41,788 bases of DNA from positions 1 through 41,788 of the forward strand of contig JASHPL010000194.1 in NCBI GenBank assembly GCA_030038125.1, in the 5' to 3' direction. This document shows positions 17,674 through 25,629 of this stretch, piece after piece. Source of the DNA: Candidatus Sulfotelmatobacter sp. (GTDB lineage: Bacteria > Acidobacteriota > Terriglobia > Terriglobales > Acidobacteriaceae). The position numbers were made by a program, and so were the translations under genes. Position 1 is the first letter of the stretch, and each line of letters starts with the position of its first letter. Below the pieces are notes generated by a model. The model was not told the origin of the DNA. It was given only the letters and a program-made list of their open reading frames with translations, and searched no databases.

Positions 17674-17910
17674 CTACCAGACCCAAAGAGGGTGCTCGTT
17701 GAACCAAACGTGGACGACGAATACCAAGACGCCACCGAAGAAAAGTATTCCGATAGCCCCGAAAAGTATTGCGACAAAGGTGCAGACGGGGCCGCATTGC
17801 TCTCGGCGCCTCGCTGCGTCGTTGGAGTGTTTTTCGACCAGAGTTCCACGAAAAGCGCCGTCTACAGCAGGGATGTAATGGGGTGGGTTGTTGCCAATGA
17901 GGTTGGACAC
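17674..17910 (-). CDS. Small single-helix membrane protein, unknown
   Basis: GTG at 17910 with a GAAGGGAG ribosome site opens a 78-aa frame. The first half is polar (NDAARRREQC), then CGPVCTFVAILFGAIGILFF and GGVLVFVVHVWFNEHP form one long or two short membrane segments. A CGPVC pair precedes the helix. I do not recognise a family. An overlapping frame on the plus strand (17692-18105) is longer but has no protein-like features, so the minus reading is preferred. Confidence 0.5.
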   Translation of the reverse strand: MSNLIGNNPPHYIPAVDGAFRGTLVEKHSNDAARRREQCGPVCTFVAILFGAIGILFFGGVLVFVVHVWFNEHPLWVW

Positions 17911-18084
17911 TGGAATCTCCCTTCTACTTCAGAGATTGGTAGGAATTCTAACACCTGCCCCCGGTTAGCGGGACTCTGTTGGAGCGATGGTTGGCGTAAT
18001 CGCAATCGCGCACATTCCGATTGCTTTCAAAGTAAACTGAATCGAAACGAATCGAAACTTGAGCGCATCGCCTGGTTTGAACAG

Positions 18085-18543
18085 TTAGCACCTAAAAAGC
18101 GCTGAAGCCCCGCTAGGGATGGCTTGTATGTCCGTCCAGGAAGCGGTGGCCATATTGCTGGTTGCGTGTATGCCGTTTATGTAGTCGTCGAGGTTTTGTT
18201 TGGTGTCAACGATTTGCAAAATTTCTCGTCCGTCCGGTACGGCAACGAAGTCAGAGAAAGTTTTGTCCGCGATCTCCGACAATGGGCCGCTGGTCATATC
18301 GGCGATCTCAAAGCGAAGCTCGTTGGCCTGAAGTTCTTTGGCGAGTTCCGGTAATGTCAGGTTTGGGGTTTTGTGGGCGGCGTCGAAGACGGTGTGAGCT
18401 TGAACGGCATAGGCGAGTTTGGCGTAAGCCTTTCTTACTACCTGCTCGTCTTGTGTATTAGCGGCGAATGCAGCGCTAGCCAACAAGATCGGCAGCGCGA
18501 AGCGTACGCTTCTACACCACAGTGGGAATAGGTTGTACTTCAT
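18085..18543 (-). CDS. Secreted hypothetical protein
   Basis: A 152-aa exported protein. The AGGAGGAGCGAG ribosome site fixes the ATG at 18543. A signal peptide (MKYNLFPLWCRSVRF, then ALPILLASAAFAA) is followed by a mostly helical domain containing VVRKAYAKLAYAVQ, LTLPELAKELQA and ADKTFSDFVAVPDG. I do not recognise a family. The short, Cys-containing C-terminus (SALFRC) looks abrupt, so a C-terminal truncation is possible but cannot be shown here. Confidence 0.72.
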   Translation of the reverse strand: MKYNLFPLWCRSVRFALPILLASAAFAANTQDEQVVRKAYAKLAYAVQAHTVFDAAHKTPNLTLPELAKELQANELRFEIADMTSGPLSEIADKTFSDFVAVPDGREILQIVDTKQNLDDYINGIHATSNMATASWTDIQAIPSGASALFRC

Positions 18544-19084
18544 CTCGCTCCTCCTGCTGATTGGGGGCAGCACCTGTACAGGCCGCCCCGTGGTGCAACT
18601 GGTTTCTCTTATTCCGTGGCCGTGTTAAGGCGTTTACATTTCAAGGGGAAGGCGAAGGAAGGTTAGCGCGAGTACTGGGAAGCACAGTCCCGGTTCGCTA
18701 AATCCGGGAAAGTGTAAACCCGGCTGCTGAATGTTAGGTAAAAATATTGTTTCTGTTACGAAATCCGAACGGGCAAAATCGAGGGTGTCGAGGAAGAAGA
18801 CATGTCGATTTTGGACCCCACTATGTTGTCCGTACACGCTTGCTTAATGAGAACGGCCTGTTTCTCGACAGCGTCCGCGAACAGATTAAAAGAACATACC
18901 AGACGTTTCCGAGCATGATTTGGGTTGGTGAAACAGGATTACACTCAAACCCTTCTGAGAGGCGCACGGCTGAAAATGCCAAAAGTAAGGTAGACCCCGC
19001 CATCAGAGAAAGCTACTCTGGTTTCGTGATTACCAGCCACTTCTGGTCGCGTTTTGTTGGCTTTTCGTTGAAGGCCTCGGTATC
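18544..19084. other. Gene-free stretch with a structured element
   Basis: About 540 bases between a minus-strand and a plus-strand gene. Its main content is the nested inverted-repeat element at 18632-18723. A plus-strand open frame over 18747-19124 lacks ribosome site and protein-like composition and overlaps the next gene, so I do not call it. Confidence 0.55.
18632..18723. repeat. Nested inverted-repeat element with alternative hairpins
   Basis: Outer arms GTTTACATTTC (18632-18642) and GAAAGTGTAAAC (18708-18719) are complementary with one bulged base. Inside, TTAGCG (18663-18668) pairs with CGCTAA (18696-18701), and ACTGGGA (18674-18680) pairs with TCCCGGT (18688-18694) with one G-U. Competing pairings exist: CCCGG (18689-18693), CCGGG (18704-18708) and CCCGG (18719-18723) are spaced 15 bases apart and could form mutually exclusive stems. 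It may be a structured RNA, an attenuator, or a small palindromic mobile repeat. Confidence 0.5.
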
Positions 19085-19474
19085 GTGTCTTTGCCGAAAA
19101 TCCGTCTCGCCTTCATCATTCTGATAATCGGGATGTTTGTTGCTCTTGTGCGGCAAAAGCCGTTTGAGCGAATGCTGTGGAAACGCTACTACTCACTTGT
19201 GTTCACGCAGTTTTTCTTTTACCCGGCGATCATCGCGATTGGAGTTCTCTACCGATTGAGCAGCAATCCGGCTCGGCCCCTTCCACCGGTGAATCCTTTT
19301 GCTAACTTGACACTGGATGTCCTATTCGGCATGTCGCTGGTATCAGGTGTCTTCTGGGTTTGCCGGATGTCGGGGCTGCGATGGTTTGCATTCTGTTTAA
19401 TTTTCCTGCAGCAGATTCTTTTGTTCGGTGCGCTCTTTGTTGCGGGAATGTCGATCACCGGAGACCGGCTCTAA
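19085..19474 (+). CDS. Four-helix membrane protein, unknown
   Basis: A 129-aa protein with four clear hydrophobic segments (about LAFIILIIGMFVALV, FTQFFFYPAIIAIGVLY, LDVLFGMSLVSGVFWV, FCLIFLQQILLFGALFVAG). A basic loop KPFERMLWKRYY separates the first two. I do not recognise a family. GTG 19085 has a weak upstream GAAGG. A strong bidirectional hairpin follows at 19505-19535. Confidence 0.7.
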   Translation: MSLPKIRLAFIILIIGMFVALVRQKPFERMLWKRYYSLVFTQFFFYPAIIAIGVLYRLSSNPARPLPPVNPFANLTLDVLFGMSLVSGVFWVCRMSGLRWFAFCLIFLQQILLFGALFVAGMSITGDRL

Positions 19475-19504
19475 CCGGGTGGTTGTTGAAAAATCTCAAT
19501 TTCT

Positions 19505-19535
19505 CTCATCTTCCCCGCGTCGCCGGGAAGATGAG
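19505..19535. terminator. Strong bidirectional terminator-like hairpin
   Basis: CTCATCTTCCC (19505-19515) and GGGAAGATGAG (19525-19535) are perfect 11-base arms around a 9-base loop, between two convergent genes. On the minus strand a TTTTT run follows a few bases later, which suits termination of the metalloprotease transcript. Confidence 0.75.
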
Positions 19536-19584
19536 TGCTATCGAGTGTCAGGGTCAATCAACTACCGCGCCGGCCGACTTCCAG

Positions 19585-21255
19585 TTAGTGTTTCTCTTCC
19601 CGCCGCTTGAGGTAAGGGAAAAACGGAGATACCTCGAAGGGGATCTTCTCTGTCGCCAAGGGCGGAGGCGCCGATGTGGCCTTCATCATCTCAATACGGT
19701 CCGACCACGGATCGACCTTAATGCGCGAACCAAGAGGCGAGGCAGCCAGTTGATCCGCCCGGTTCATTTGCGTCTTGGCAAAATCGGTGAGTCCTTGCAT
19801 TTCGGCCAGATGACTGCCAGCGAAATCGTTGCTGAAGCGTCCATGGAGGAGGTTCGGTAATTTCTCAGAGCGGAGTTCGACAGCTCTTAGAAAAAAGGCC
19901 AGGCTCGTAGTGTCGTTGTACGGTGAGTTGGCAATCAGCACCATACTCTTTTTGTCAGCCTCAGCCTCCTGTTTGGGATCAAAGCGAAAGTTAAATTTGG
20001 AAAAGACCTCCAGATCCGAGAAGGGCAGATTGAATTCCGACAAGTACTGCGCCTCCAGTGAGTGACCCAGAATGATATGCGCTAATTCGTGTGCGACCAC
20101 ACCGGCCAGCGCAGCCTCATTGGGCAGCACATCAAGAAGGCCGCGGCTCACCACAATTGTCGGGCCCATCACGAACGACTCCAGTGGTGTGGTGAGCAAA
20201 ACGCGGCAGCGCACGGCAGGAAGGCTCAGGTGGTTCGTAATCAGCAGATTGTTGACTACTGTCTGCAAGATGTTGTCGACCTCGCCGTGAGGCGCCATCA
20301 ACCCGGCAACTTGCAGCCGCTCCACGATCTCATCATCGGCAGTATAGGTTGTTTTGTCCTGCGAGTACTCGGGATTCAGATCCTGCGAAGCTTCGCGCCG
20401 CTTGGGATCTACCCCAATCGGGTTATCGGTCAAAGGTTTGGCAAATTCTCGATGATCCCCGGCGTGTTCCAGGTCGTATCCCCAAATACGGGTTTGCGAT
20501 TTTAGCAAGATCGGCTTTGAGGGATCGCGCCCCTCCGAATCCTCGGTGTAAACATAGGCTGGCATCCAGGTCATGGTCATCGTGTTCAGCCGCCAGCTGT
20601 CGAAGTGAAACGGTTTGCCAGTCATTTTCGACGTGTATGATCCGTTGAAGCGAACAATGTTGAAGTCCTGATCTTCAACCCAGATTTGCGCAATCAACCC
20701 ACGGTTCCGCGAATCCTCTCGCGGCTTTATGGCGATGACGGCGCAGCGCACGTCGCCAAGAACCTGCCAGCGCACAAATTCGAAAGTGTAGTTTTGCCGG
20801 TCGAAATGGTCCTTGTCGGGGAATAGCGCCAGCGCAAGATCTTCCGCCCTCAAGTCTTGCGGAATCTTCGTCTGTCTCTTTCCCTCCCCTTCTACCGAAG
20901 TAAATTTCTTCACCGTCACCGGCCCAGTTAGATTTAGGCGGCTTAGGAAATAGTCATCAGCTCTTGGGGAGAAACGATTGTCCGAATCCAAGCGATATTC
21001 CTGAACGTAGGTCTCGACCACGGGCTTGAAATAGTGGAGCAGATTGATCACGCGGCGTTCTTGCTGGATAGTCGCATCCACGAAGCGATCGAACGAAAGT
21101 GCGCTGCCTGCTGGAGCGGTCGACGCACGATCCGAAGTGGGCGACTGCGTCTGAGGCGCAGTCTGACCTGCGATGCACCCGGCCGCCAGTAGCGCGAATA
21201 CTGTCGGGCCAAGCCACGAGAATGTCCTCAAACGGCCGCTAGTCATTCTGACCAT
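19585..21255 (-). CDS. M48-family zinc metalloprotease, probable lipoprotein
   Basis: Exported 556-aa protein. The zinc site HELAH (H389-H393) in VVAHELAHIILGHS and the third ligand in KQEAEADKKS identify an M48 peptidase of the BepA/Oma1-like group. The N-terminal half (about 40-300) is a separate beta-rich region of unknown role (FEFVRWQVLGDVRCAVIAI, FDSWRLNTMTMTWMPAY). The N-terminus carries a signal with LLAAGC, a good lipobox, so it is likely membrane-anchored and periplasmic. M48 relatives degrade or help assemble outer-membrane proteins. Starts at 21255, 21246 or GTG 21312 are all possible; none has a strong ribosome site. Confidence 0.87.
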   Translation of the reverse strand: MVRMTSGRLRTFSWLGPTVFALLAAGCIAGQTAPQTQSPTSDRASTAPAGSALSFDRFVDATIQQERRVINLLHYFKPVVETYVQEYRLDSDNRFSPRADDYFLSRLNLTGPVTVKKFTSVEGEGKRQTKIPQDLRAEDLALALFPDKDHFDRQNYTFEFVRWQVLGDVRCAVIAIKPREDSRNRGLIAQIWVEDQDFNIVRFNGSYTSKMTGKPFHFDSWRLNTMTMTWMPAYVYTEDSEGRDPSKPILLKSQTRIWGYDLEHAGDHREFAKPLTDNPIGVDPKRREASQDLNPEYSQDKTTYTADDEIVERLQVAGLMAPHGEVDNILQTVVNNLLITNHLSLPAVRCRVLLTTPLESFVMGPTIVVSRGLLDVLPNEAALAGVVAHELAHIILGHSLEAQYLSEFNLPFSDLEVFSKFNFRFDPKQEAEADKKSMVLIANSPYNDTTSLAFFLRAVELRSEKLPNLLHGRFSNDFAGSHLAEMQGLTDFAKTQMNRADQLAASPLGSRIKVDPWSDRIEMMKATSAPPPLATEKIPFEVSPFFPYLKRREEKH

Positions 21256-21737
21256 TCTATCGCTGCTGCTTGAGGTGATCGGCGACACTTTGCCCGTACG
21301 ACTTTCAACCACTGATCAAAGGGCAGGGATGCGGTCTTCAGGGCTTGCTGATCCTCGTCCTCGACAGCATTCAACACCCAAGAGGGGCAACTAGGTCTTG
21401 ACCCATCGACCGATGAGGCCGCAATTGCACCCGGCTCCTTTTGCACCCAAACTGAAGTAAGTCCTTTCACGTCATCACGATAATCGCTGATGACATACCA
21501 GGCTGTCTGTAAAAAGATAGTTGCTTTCACAAAGCCGTTCCCGAGATACTTCCCGCGAAGAAGGTTTATGGCCAACTTCCGGATCGCCGAGGATGAGGGA
21601 GTTTGAGAAGCATCGGTCTCCTAGTGGCATCATCGAGGAGTGACCTGCGTTACTTCGGACACGTGCCTCGTTCTGGAAGTGGTTTCAACCAAAGGGTCGT
21701 ACCCTTTAGAATCCAGCTTTCTGCTCGTGCCTTGACA

Positions 21738-23618
21738 ATGCTTCGCAATCTCGCCTTTCTTCTCGCGATATTTACGCTTTTGGGCTCTGCCGCTGAACCG
21801 CGGGAAGAATCGAAGCAAGCACTTGCGCGTGACGTTGAACGCGTTGATTCCGGCTGGGCAGAAAACACTCTAAAGAGCCTTTCACTGGAAGAGAAGGTCG
21901 GGCAGCTCTTCATGATCCGCATGCGAGTAGAGCTGCTGGACAGTAACAGTCCCGGCTACTTAGAGCTGCGTGATCGCATTCGCAAATATCATATCGGCGC
22001 ACTGGCCATGTCAGCCCCGCCGCAAGGCCGGGCGCGCGATATTCGCCGTCGCTATGAGGTGGTTACGTTGCTCAACCGGCTGCAACAGGAGTCGAAGTTG
22101 CCGCTCCTTATTGCTGGAGATTTTGAGCGCGGTGTCTTGCCGGCACATCTTTTCGGAACGACCGTATTTCCGCACGCGATGGCTTTTGGCGCTGCCGGGA
22201 ACGTGGCTTACGCGGAGGAGTTCGGGCGCATCACCGCCCAGGAAAGCCGGGCCCTGGGCGTGCACTGGAACCTGTTTCCCGTCGCCGACGTAAATTCCAA
22301 CCCGGCCAATCCCATCATCGGCACCCGCGCTTTCGGCGCGAATCCGGAGCAAGTGGGCGATCTGGTGGCGGCCTACATCCGCGGCGCGCGGGCGAACGGA
22401 ATGCTGACCACGGCGAAGCACTTCCCGGGCCACGGAAATACCGCCGCGGACTCACACGTAGCCGTACCGGTGGTCAACGACAATTGGGACTACCTTCGTG
22501 CGGTCGAGTTACCTCCGTTCGAAAAAGCGATCGGAGCCGGAGTCGATGCCGTGATGACTGCGCACGTGCGAGTCCTTGCGCTGGACCCAGACCCGGGCCG
22601 CGTGGCGACTACCTCGCCCGCAATCGTGACAGGTCTGCTGAAAAAGGAACTCGGCTTCAAGGGCATTGTGGTGACGGACGCGTTGGATATGGGGGGCCTG
22701 GTTGGCCTCTATGCAAAGAATCCAGGACGCGTGGCCGTGGATGCGTTCAAGGCAGGAAGCGACGTGCTCACGGAGCCCTACAATCTAGATTCATGCTACC
22801 GAGCAATGCTGGACGCCTTCCGGACGGGCGAGATCGGGCAAGAACGGCTGAACGCATCCGTCCTCAAAATCCTGCAAGCCAAGGCTTCGCTCGGCCTCGA
22901 GAAAAATCGCTTGGTGGATGTCGCCGCCATCCCCAGGGTCGTGGGCATTCCGGAGAGCATTGCGACCGGTCAGCGTATCTCTGATGCTGCCATTACTTTG
23001 GTGCGTGACAACGGCAAGGTGCTTCCGCTGAGAGATGAGCGATCCGACAAGAGACTGCGTGTCGTGTCCCACGGCAAAGCTCAGCCCGGCCTGCTTGTGA
23101 TTATTCTGTGCGACAACCGGCGCGCAGAGGACGGTCGCGTGCTCGAGCGTCAGATTCGGAAGCGGGCGCCCGACGCCAGGGTAGTCTACATCGACCCTCG
23201 CGTCGCCGCGGCCAGATCGGATGAGGTGTTGAACGCAGCAGGCAGTGCGCAGCAGGTAGTGGTGGCCGTCTATGTCGTCCCTTCTGCAGCGCGAACCAGG
23301 ACGGTTGCACGCGGCCAGAAGAATTCCGCATCTCTGCCGGACTCGACAGCGAAGTTATTGTCCAGGATCCTTACCTTCGCGGCCCCAAAAACTGCGGTTC
23401 TCGCCATGGGAACTCCGTACTTGACCGAGGACTTCCCCACGATCCAGAACTACATCTGTACATTCTCGAATGCGACGGTCTCGGAGATAAGTGCGGCTAG
23501 AGCACTCTTCGGGGAAATTCCGATCCCGGGCCATCTGCCGGTCAGCATTTCCAACGCGTCTGTCCCGAATACGACAATTGATCGCCCGACACAATTCGCA
23601 AACGGGGTATCGCGCTAA
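21738..23618 (+). CDS. GH3 glycoside hydrolase, beta-N-acetylhexosaminidase (NagZ-like)
   Basis: Secreted 626-aa GH3 enzyme expected to release terminal beta-linked GlcNAc from chitin or peptidoglycan fragments. The catalytic domain has SLEEKVGQLFMI, GDFERGV, the NagZ signature KHFPGHGNTAADSH (about residue 227; its Asp-His pair acts as acid/base in NagZ) and the nucleophile in VVTDALDMGG (about D314). A C-terminal GH3-C-like domain follows (about 400-620), which short cytosolic NagZ proteins lack. The ATG at 21738 begins a good signal peptide (MLRNLAFLLAIFTLLGSAAE); the frame extends to 21603 but that part is not protein-like. It converges with the chitinase gene. Confidence 0.9.
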   Translation: MLRNLAFLLAIFTLLGSAAEPREESKQALARDVERVDSGWAENTLKSLSLEEKVGQLFMIRMRVELLDSNSPGYLELRDRIRKYHIGALAMSAPPQGRARDIRRRYEVVTLLNRLQQESKLPLLIAGDFERGVLPAHLFGTTVFPHAMAFGAAGNVAYAEEFGRITAQESRALGVHWNLFPVADVNSNPANPIIGTRAFGANPEQVGDLVAAYIRGARANGMLTTAKHFPGHGNTAADSHVAVPVVNDNWDYLRAVELPPFEKAIGAGVDAVMTAHVRVLALDPDPGRVATTSPAIVTGLLKKELGFKGIVVTDALDMGGLVGLYAKNPGRVAVDAFKAGSDVLTEPYNLDSCYRAMLDAFRTGEIGQERLNASVLKILQAKASLGLEKNRLVDVAAIPRVVGIPESIATGQRISDAAITLVRDNGKVLPLRDERSDKRLRVVSHGKAQPGLLVIILCDNRRAEDGRVLERQIRKRAPDARVVYIDPRVAAARSDEVLNAAGSAQQVVVAVYVVPSAARTRTVARGQKNSASLPDSTAKLLSRILTFAAPKTAVLAMGTPYLTEDFPTIQNYICTFSNATVSEISAARALFGEIPIPGHLPVSISNASVPNTTIDRPTQFANGVSR

Positions 23619-23764
23619 TCGATTTCAACCCAACCACTGCGGCGAGAAAAGTTCGGTGGCGCTCTCTCCATCGAATGCAAGCAGAGCAGGACTCCCGTTC
23701 AAGCCGCAGAACAAAACCCAACGAGGTTCGTCGCCGAGGGTTGTGAATTCCTCTGACAGGCCGA

Positions 23765-23783
23765 CCTAGCAGGATCAGCTAGG
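23765..23783. terminator. Small hairpin between the convergent GH3 and GH18 genes
   Basis: CCTAGC (23765-23770) and GCTAGG (23778-23783) are perfect arms around a 7-base loop and include the chitinase stop codon. The short stem and missing U-tract make it a weak terminator candidate for either direction. Confidence 0.35.
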
Positions 23784-25125
23784 GGCGTCCCAGACTGTGC
23801 GCCAGGGTCTTTACCATCGTGCCGTCGGGATTGTCGTCCTTAAGGGCCCACACCATAGCTCCACCGAGTCCTCCCGGGACGCGCAAATCGATGTACAGCC
23901 CCTTGGCCGATGCGATATATGGGGTGTCGTAGGTCCAAAAAGTCAGCGTGGCCGGGTCATAGATCCATTGCGCAATTCTCGTGGGATCAAAATGGTGCTT
24001 GAACCCTGCCTGACTCTCGAGAGTGCGAAAGGTAGCGACTCCAGCAGTTTCCAGGCTGTCGCCCGCAGGGGATGGGGCCGGTCCGGTTGAAGTCTGGTAC
24101 AACCCGAAATCCTTGTCGGGGACTCCGGTCCAGCCATAGCCATAGAGCGGAACGCCCAATACCAGCTGCCGGGCGGGCACACCAGCCTTGAGGTATGCGG
24201 TGACGACCGCATCGTCGAAGAGGCCCTGGCCAACGTTGGGGTCTTGCCGCGAGTCGAAAAGCGAAGCGGCGTGGTTCGTGACGGTCTCCCAAGTTCCGTT
24301 CAGGTCATAACCCTGCAGGTTAAAAAAATCGAGCTGGTGCCCGACCTGAGCGAGTTCGATGTTGGAGTAGTTTTGCGACCCAGCCGGCGCAAAAATCGTG
24401 AGGAGATAGTGGCGATGGTTCGTTTTTTCGAGGCTGTCGAGTTGATGGCGGAACTCCTCAAGCAACAGGGTGAAGTTATGCTTGTCGGCTGCGCTGGGAA
24501 ACTCCCAGTCGATGTCAATCCCGTCAAACAGGTCGGCGGCGGACACACCGTCGGCGATGTTGCCATGAATGAACAGGTCGATACATGAGGCGGCCAACTG
24601 TGCACGCAATGCGGAAGTGCTGGCAGCGTAGGCGAAGCCCGCTGCGTTCGTGCTCGACGCACCGCCGAGCGAGACCATGATCTTCAAGTCAGGATGAAGC
24701 TGCTTCAGCTGCAACAGGGCGGCAAAGTTTCCATACAACGGGCCCATATACGCCTGACCGTTAACGCTCGGAAGATAGGGATCCTGATAGTCGGCCCATG
24801 TGTCGGCTATGTGGCATTGCGCGTCCGGAGCACCGCTCGTGGGCGCAACGTTGCCAAAAGCGTATGTAAGATGTGAAAGCTGACTGGCGACCCCATTGGT
24901 TTGAAGATTGGCGACGTTATAGTCCGCGGCGTAAATACTCCACTCTTCGAAATAGGCTGCCATAATCTTGTCATGGTCGCTGCCTTGATCTTGATCGGTG
25001 CCTGCCAGGCTGGGCGTGCCATAAACGAACAACGCGATGAGCAGTAGTCCTAGAGACCAGAATCCGGTAGACCATGTTCCAGTGAACCGATCCTGCCACA
25101 TGCGGACGGGGAGAGTAGTCTTCAT
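23779..25125 (-). CDS. Secreted GH18 chitinase
   Basis: A 448-aa exported GH18 enzyme that hydrolyses beta-1,4 GlcNAc polymers by substrate-assisted catalysis. The catalytic motif DGIDIDWEFP (proton donor about E208) and the SLGG element in LKIMVSLGGAS are both present, as are MAAYFEEWSIY at the first strand and YGYGWTGV later. ATG 25125 is fixed by the AGGAAGGATAC ribosome site; a signal peptide with FWSLGLLLIALFVYG follows. No chitin-binding module is seen. It converges with the GH3 hexosaminidase, which would complete chitin breakdown. A perfect 6-base palindrome lies about 100 bases upstream. Confidence 0.92.
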   Translation of the reverse strand: MKTTLPVRMWQDRFTGTWSTGFWSLGLLLIALFVYGTPSLAGTDQDQGSDHDKIMAAYFEEWSIYAADYNVANLQTNGVASQLSHLTYAFGNVAPTSGAPDAQCHIADTWADYQDPYLPSVNGQAYMGPLYGNFAALLQLKQLHPDLKIMVSLGGASSTNAAGFAYAASTSALRAQLAASCIDLFIHGNIADGVSAADLFDGIDIDWEFPSAADKHNFTLLLEEFRHQLDSLEKTNHRHYLLTIFAPAGSQNYSNIELAQVGHQLDFFNLQGYDLNGTWETVTNHAASLFDSRQDPNVGQGLFDDAVVTAYLKAGVPARQLVLGVPLYGYGWTGVPDKDFGLYQTSTGPAPSPAGDSLETAGVATFRTLESQAGFKHHFDPTRIAQWIYDPATLTFWTYDTPYIASAKGLYIDLRVPGGLGGAMVWALKDDNPDGTMVKTLAHSLGRP

Positions 25126-25224
25126 GGAAGTATCCTTCCTATTGAGAATTCCAGGACCGGCGCAGTATAGACCTCTACAGCACTTTCGGCAACCGTAACA
25201 ACTAAGCACTTGTTTTTCTAGGAA

Positions 25225-25240
25225 ATCACATATTTGTGAT
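25225..25240. promoter_or_regulatory. Palindrome ATCACATATTTGTGAT upstream of chitinase
   Basis: Perfect 6-base arms around TATT in an A/T-rich stretch, about 100 bases upstream of the chitinase start. An operator is plausible. It is not a canonical CRP site, because the half-sites point the opposite way and are closer. Confidence 0.4.
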
Positions 25241-25316
25241 ATATAGCACTTTGCGACGAGGCATCCAGGAATAAACGCCCGATAGTTGGATCAGACAGCA
25301 GAATTCCGACCGCTCC

Positions 25317-25331
25317 GCGACACGTGGTCGC
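25317..25331. repeat. Inverted repeat GCGAC/GTCGC
   Basis: GCGAC (25317-25321) and GTCGC (25327-25331) flank ACGTG. Perfect 5-base arms in the divergent intergenic region; possibly an operator, but short enough to be chance in this GC context. Confidence 0.25.
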
Positions 25332-25629
25332 GATCTGGCCACATGTCATCTTCATAGCCGGATCTTTATCGATTTGCGCAGGAACTCCACGCTGGGCGAG
25401 GACTCTTCGTCAGTAAGATCGGCGGCAGCACCACTATATTGTGACATTTGGCACACACTCGCCATCGAGAATAGACTGTCCTTTACTTGTTTTCCGCTCT
25501 GCGGCAAACCCTCGGCCTTTCTCGAGAACACCCATCTTAAGATTACCTCTCGAAGAAATGCTGTTAGTGGGCATAATCCGCACCGGCAGATCGCGACTTT
25601 CACGAATGCGCGATGTGGGCGGGGAAACG

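Larger units (their letters stand above)
25126..25629. other. Divergent intergenic region between chitinase and GMC oxidoreductase
   Basis: About 500 bases with two inverted repeats: ATCACA-TATT-TGTGAT (25225-25240) and GCGAC-ACGTG-GTCGC (25317-25331). The plus-strand frame from 25441 is open but its N-terminal part is not protein-like. Confidence 0.5.

Noticed and set aside
17692-18105. 137-aa plus-strand frame
   Set aside because: Overlaps a minus-strand membrane ORF with a good ribosome site; sequence is polar and Cys/Trp-rich without a fold pattern.
18689-18708. T-arm-like CCCGG-TTCG...CCGGG as part of a tRNA
   Set aside because: The loop is 10 bases rather than 7, and no acceptor or anticodon arm can be formed around it.
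18747-19124. 125-aa plus-strand frame
   Set aside because: No ribosome site, overlaps the start of the four-helix membrane protein, and has no recognisable feature.
21243-21575. 110-aa minus-strand frame upstream of the metalloprotease
   Set aside because: Needs a TTG start with weak ribosome site and overlaps the metalloprotease start; no family pattern. It cannot be fully excluded.
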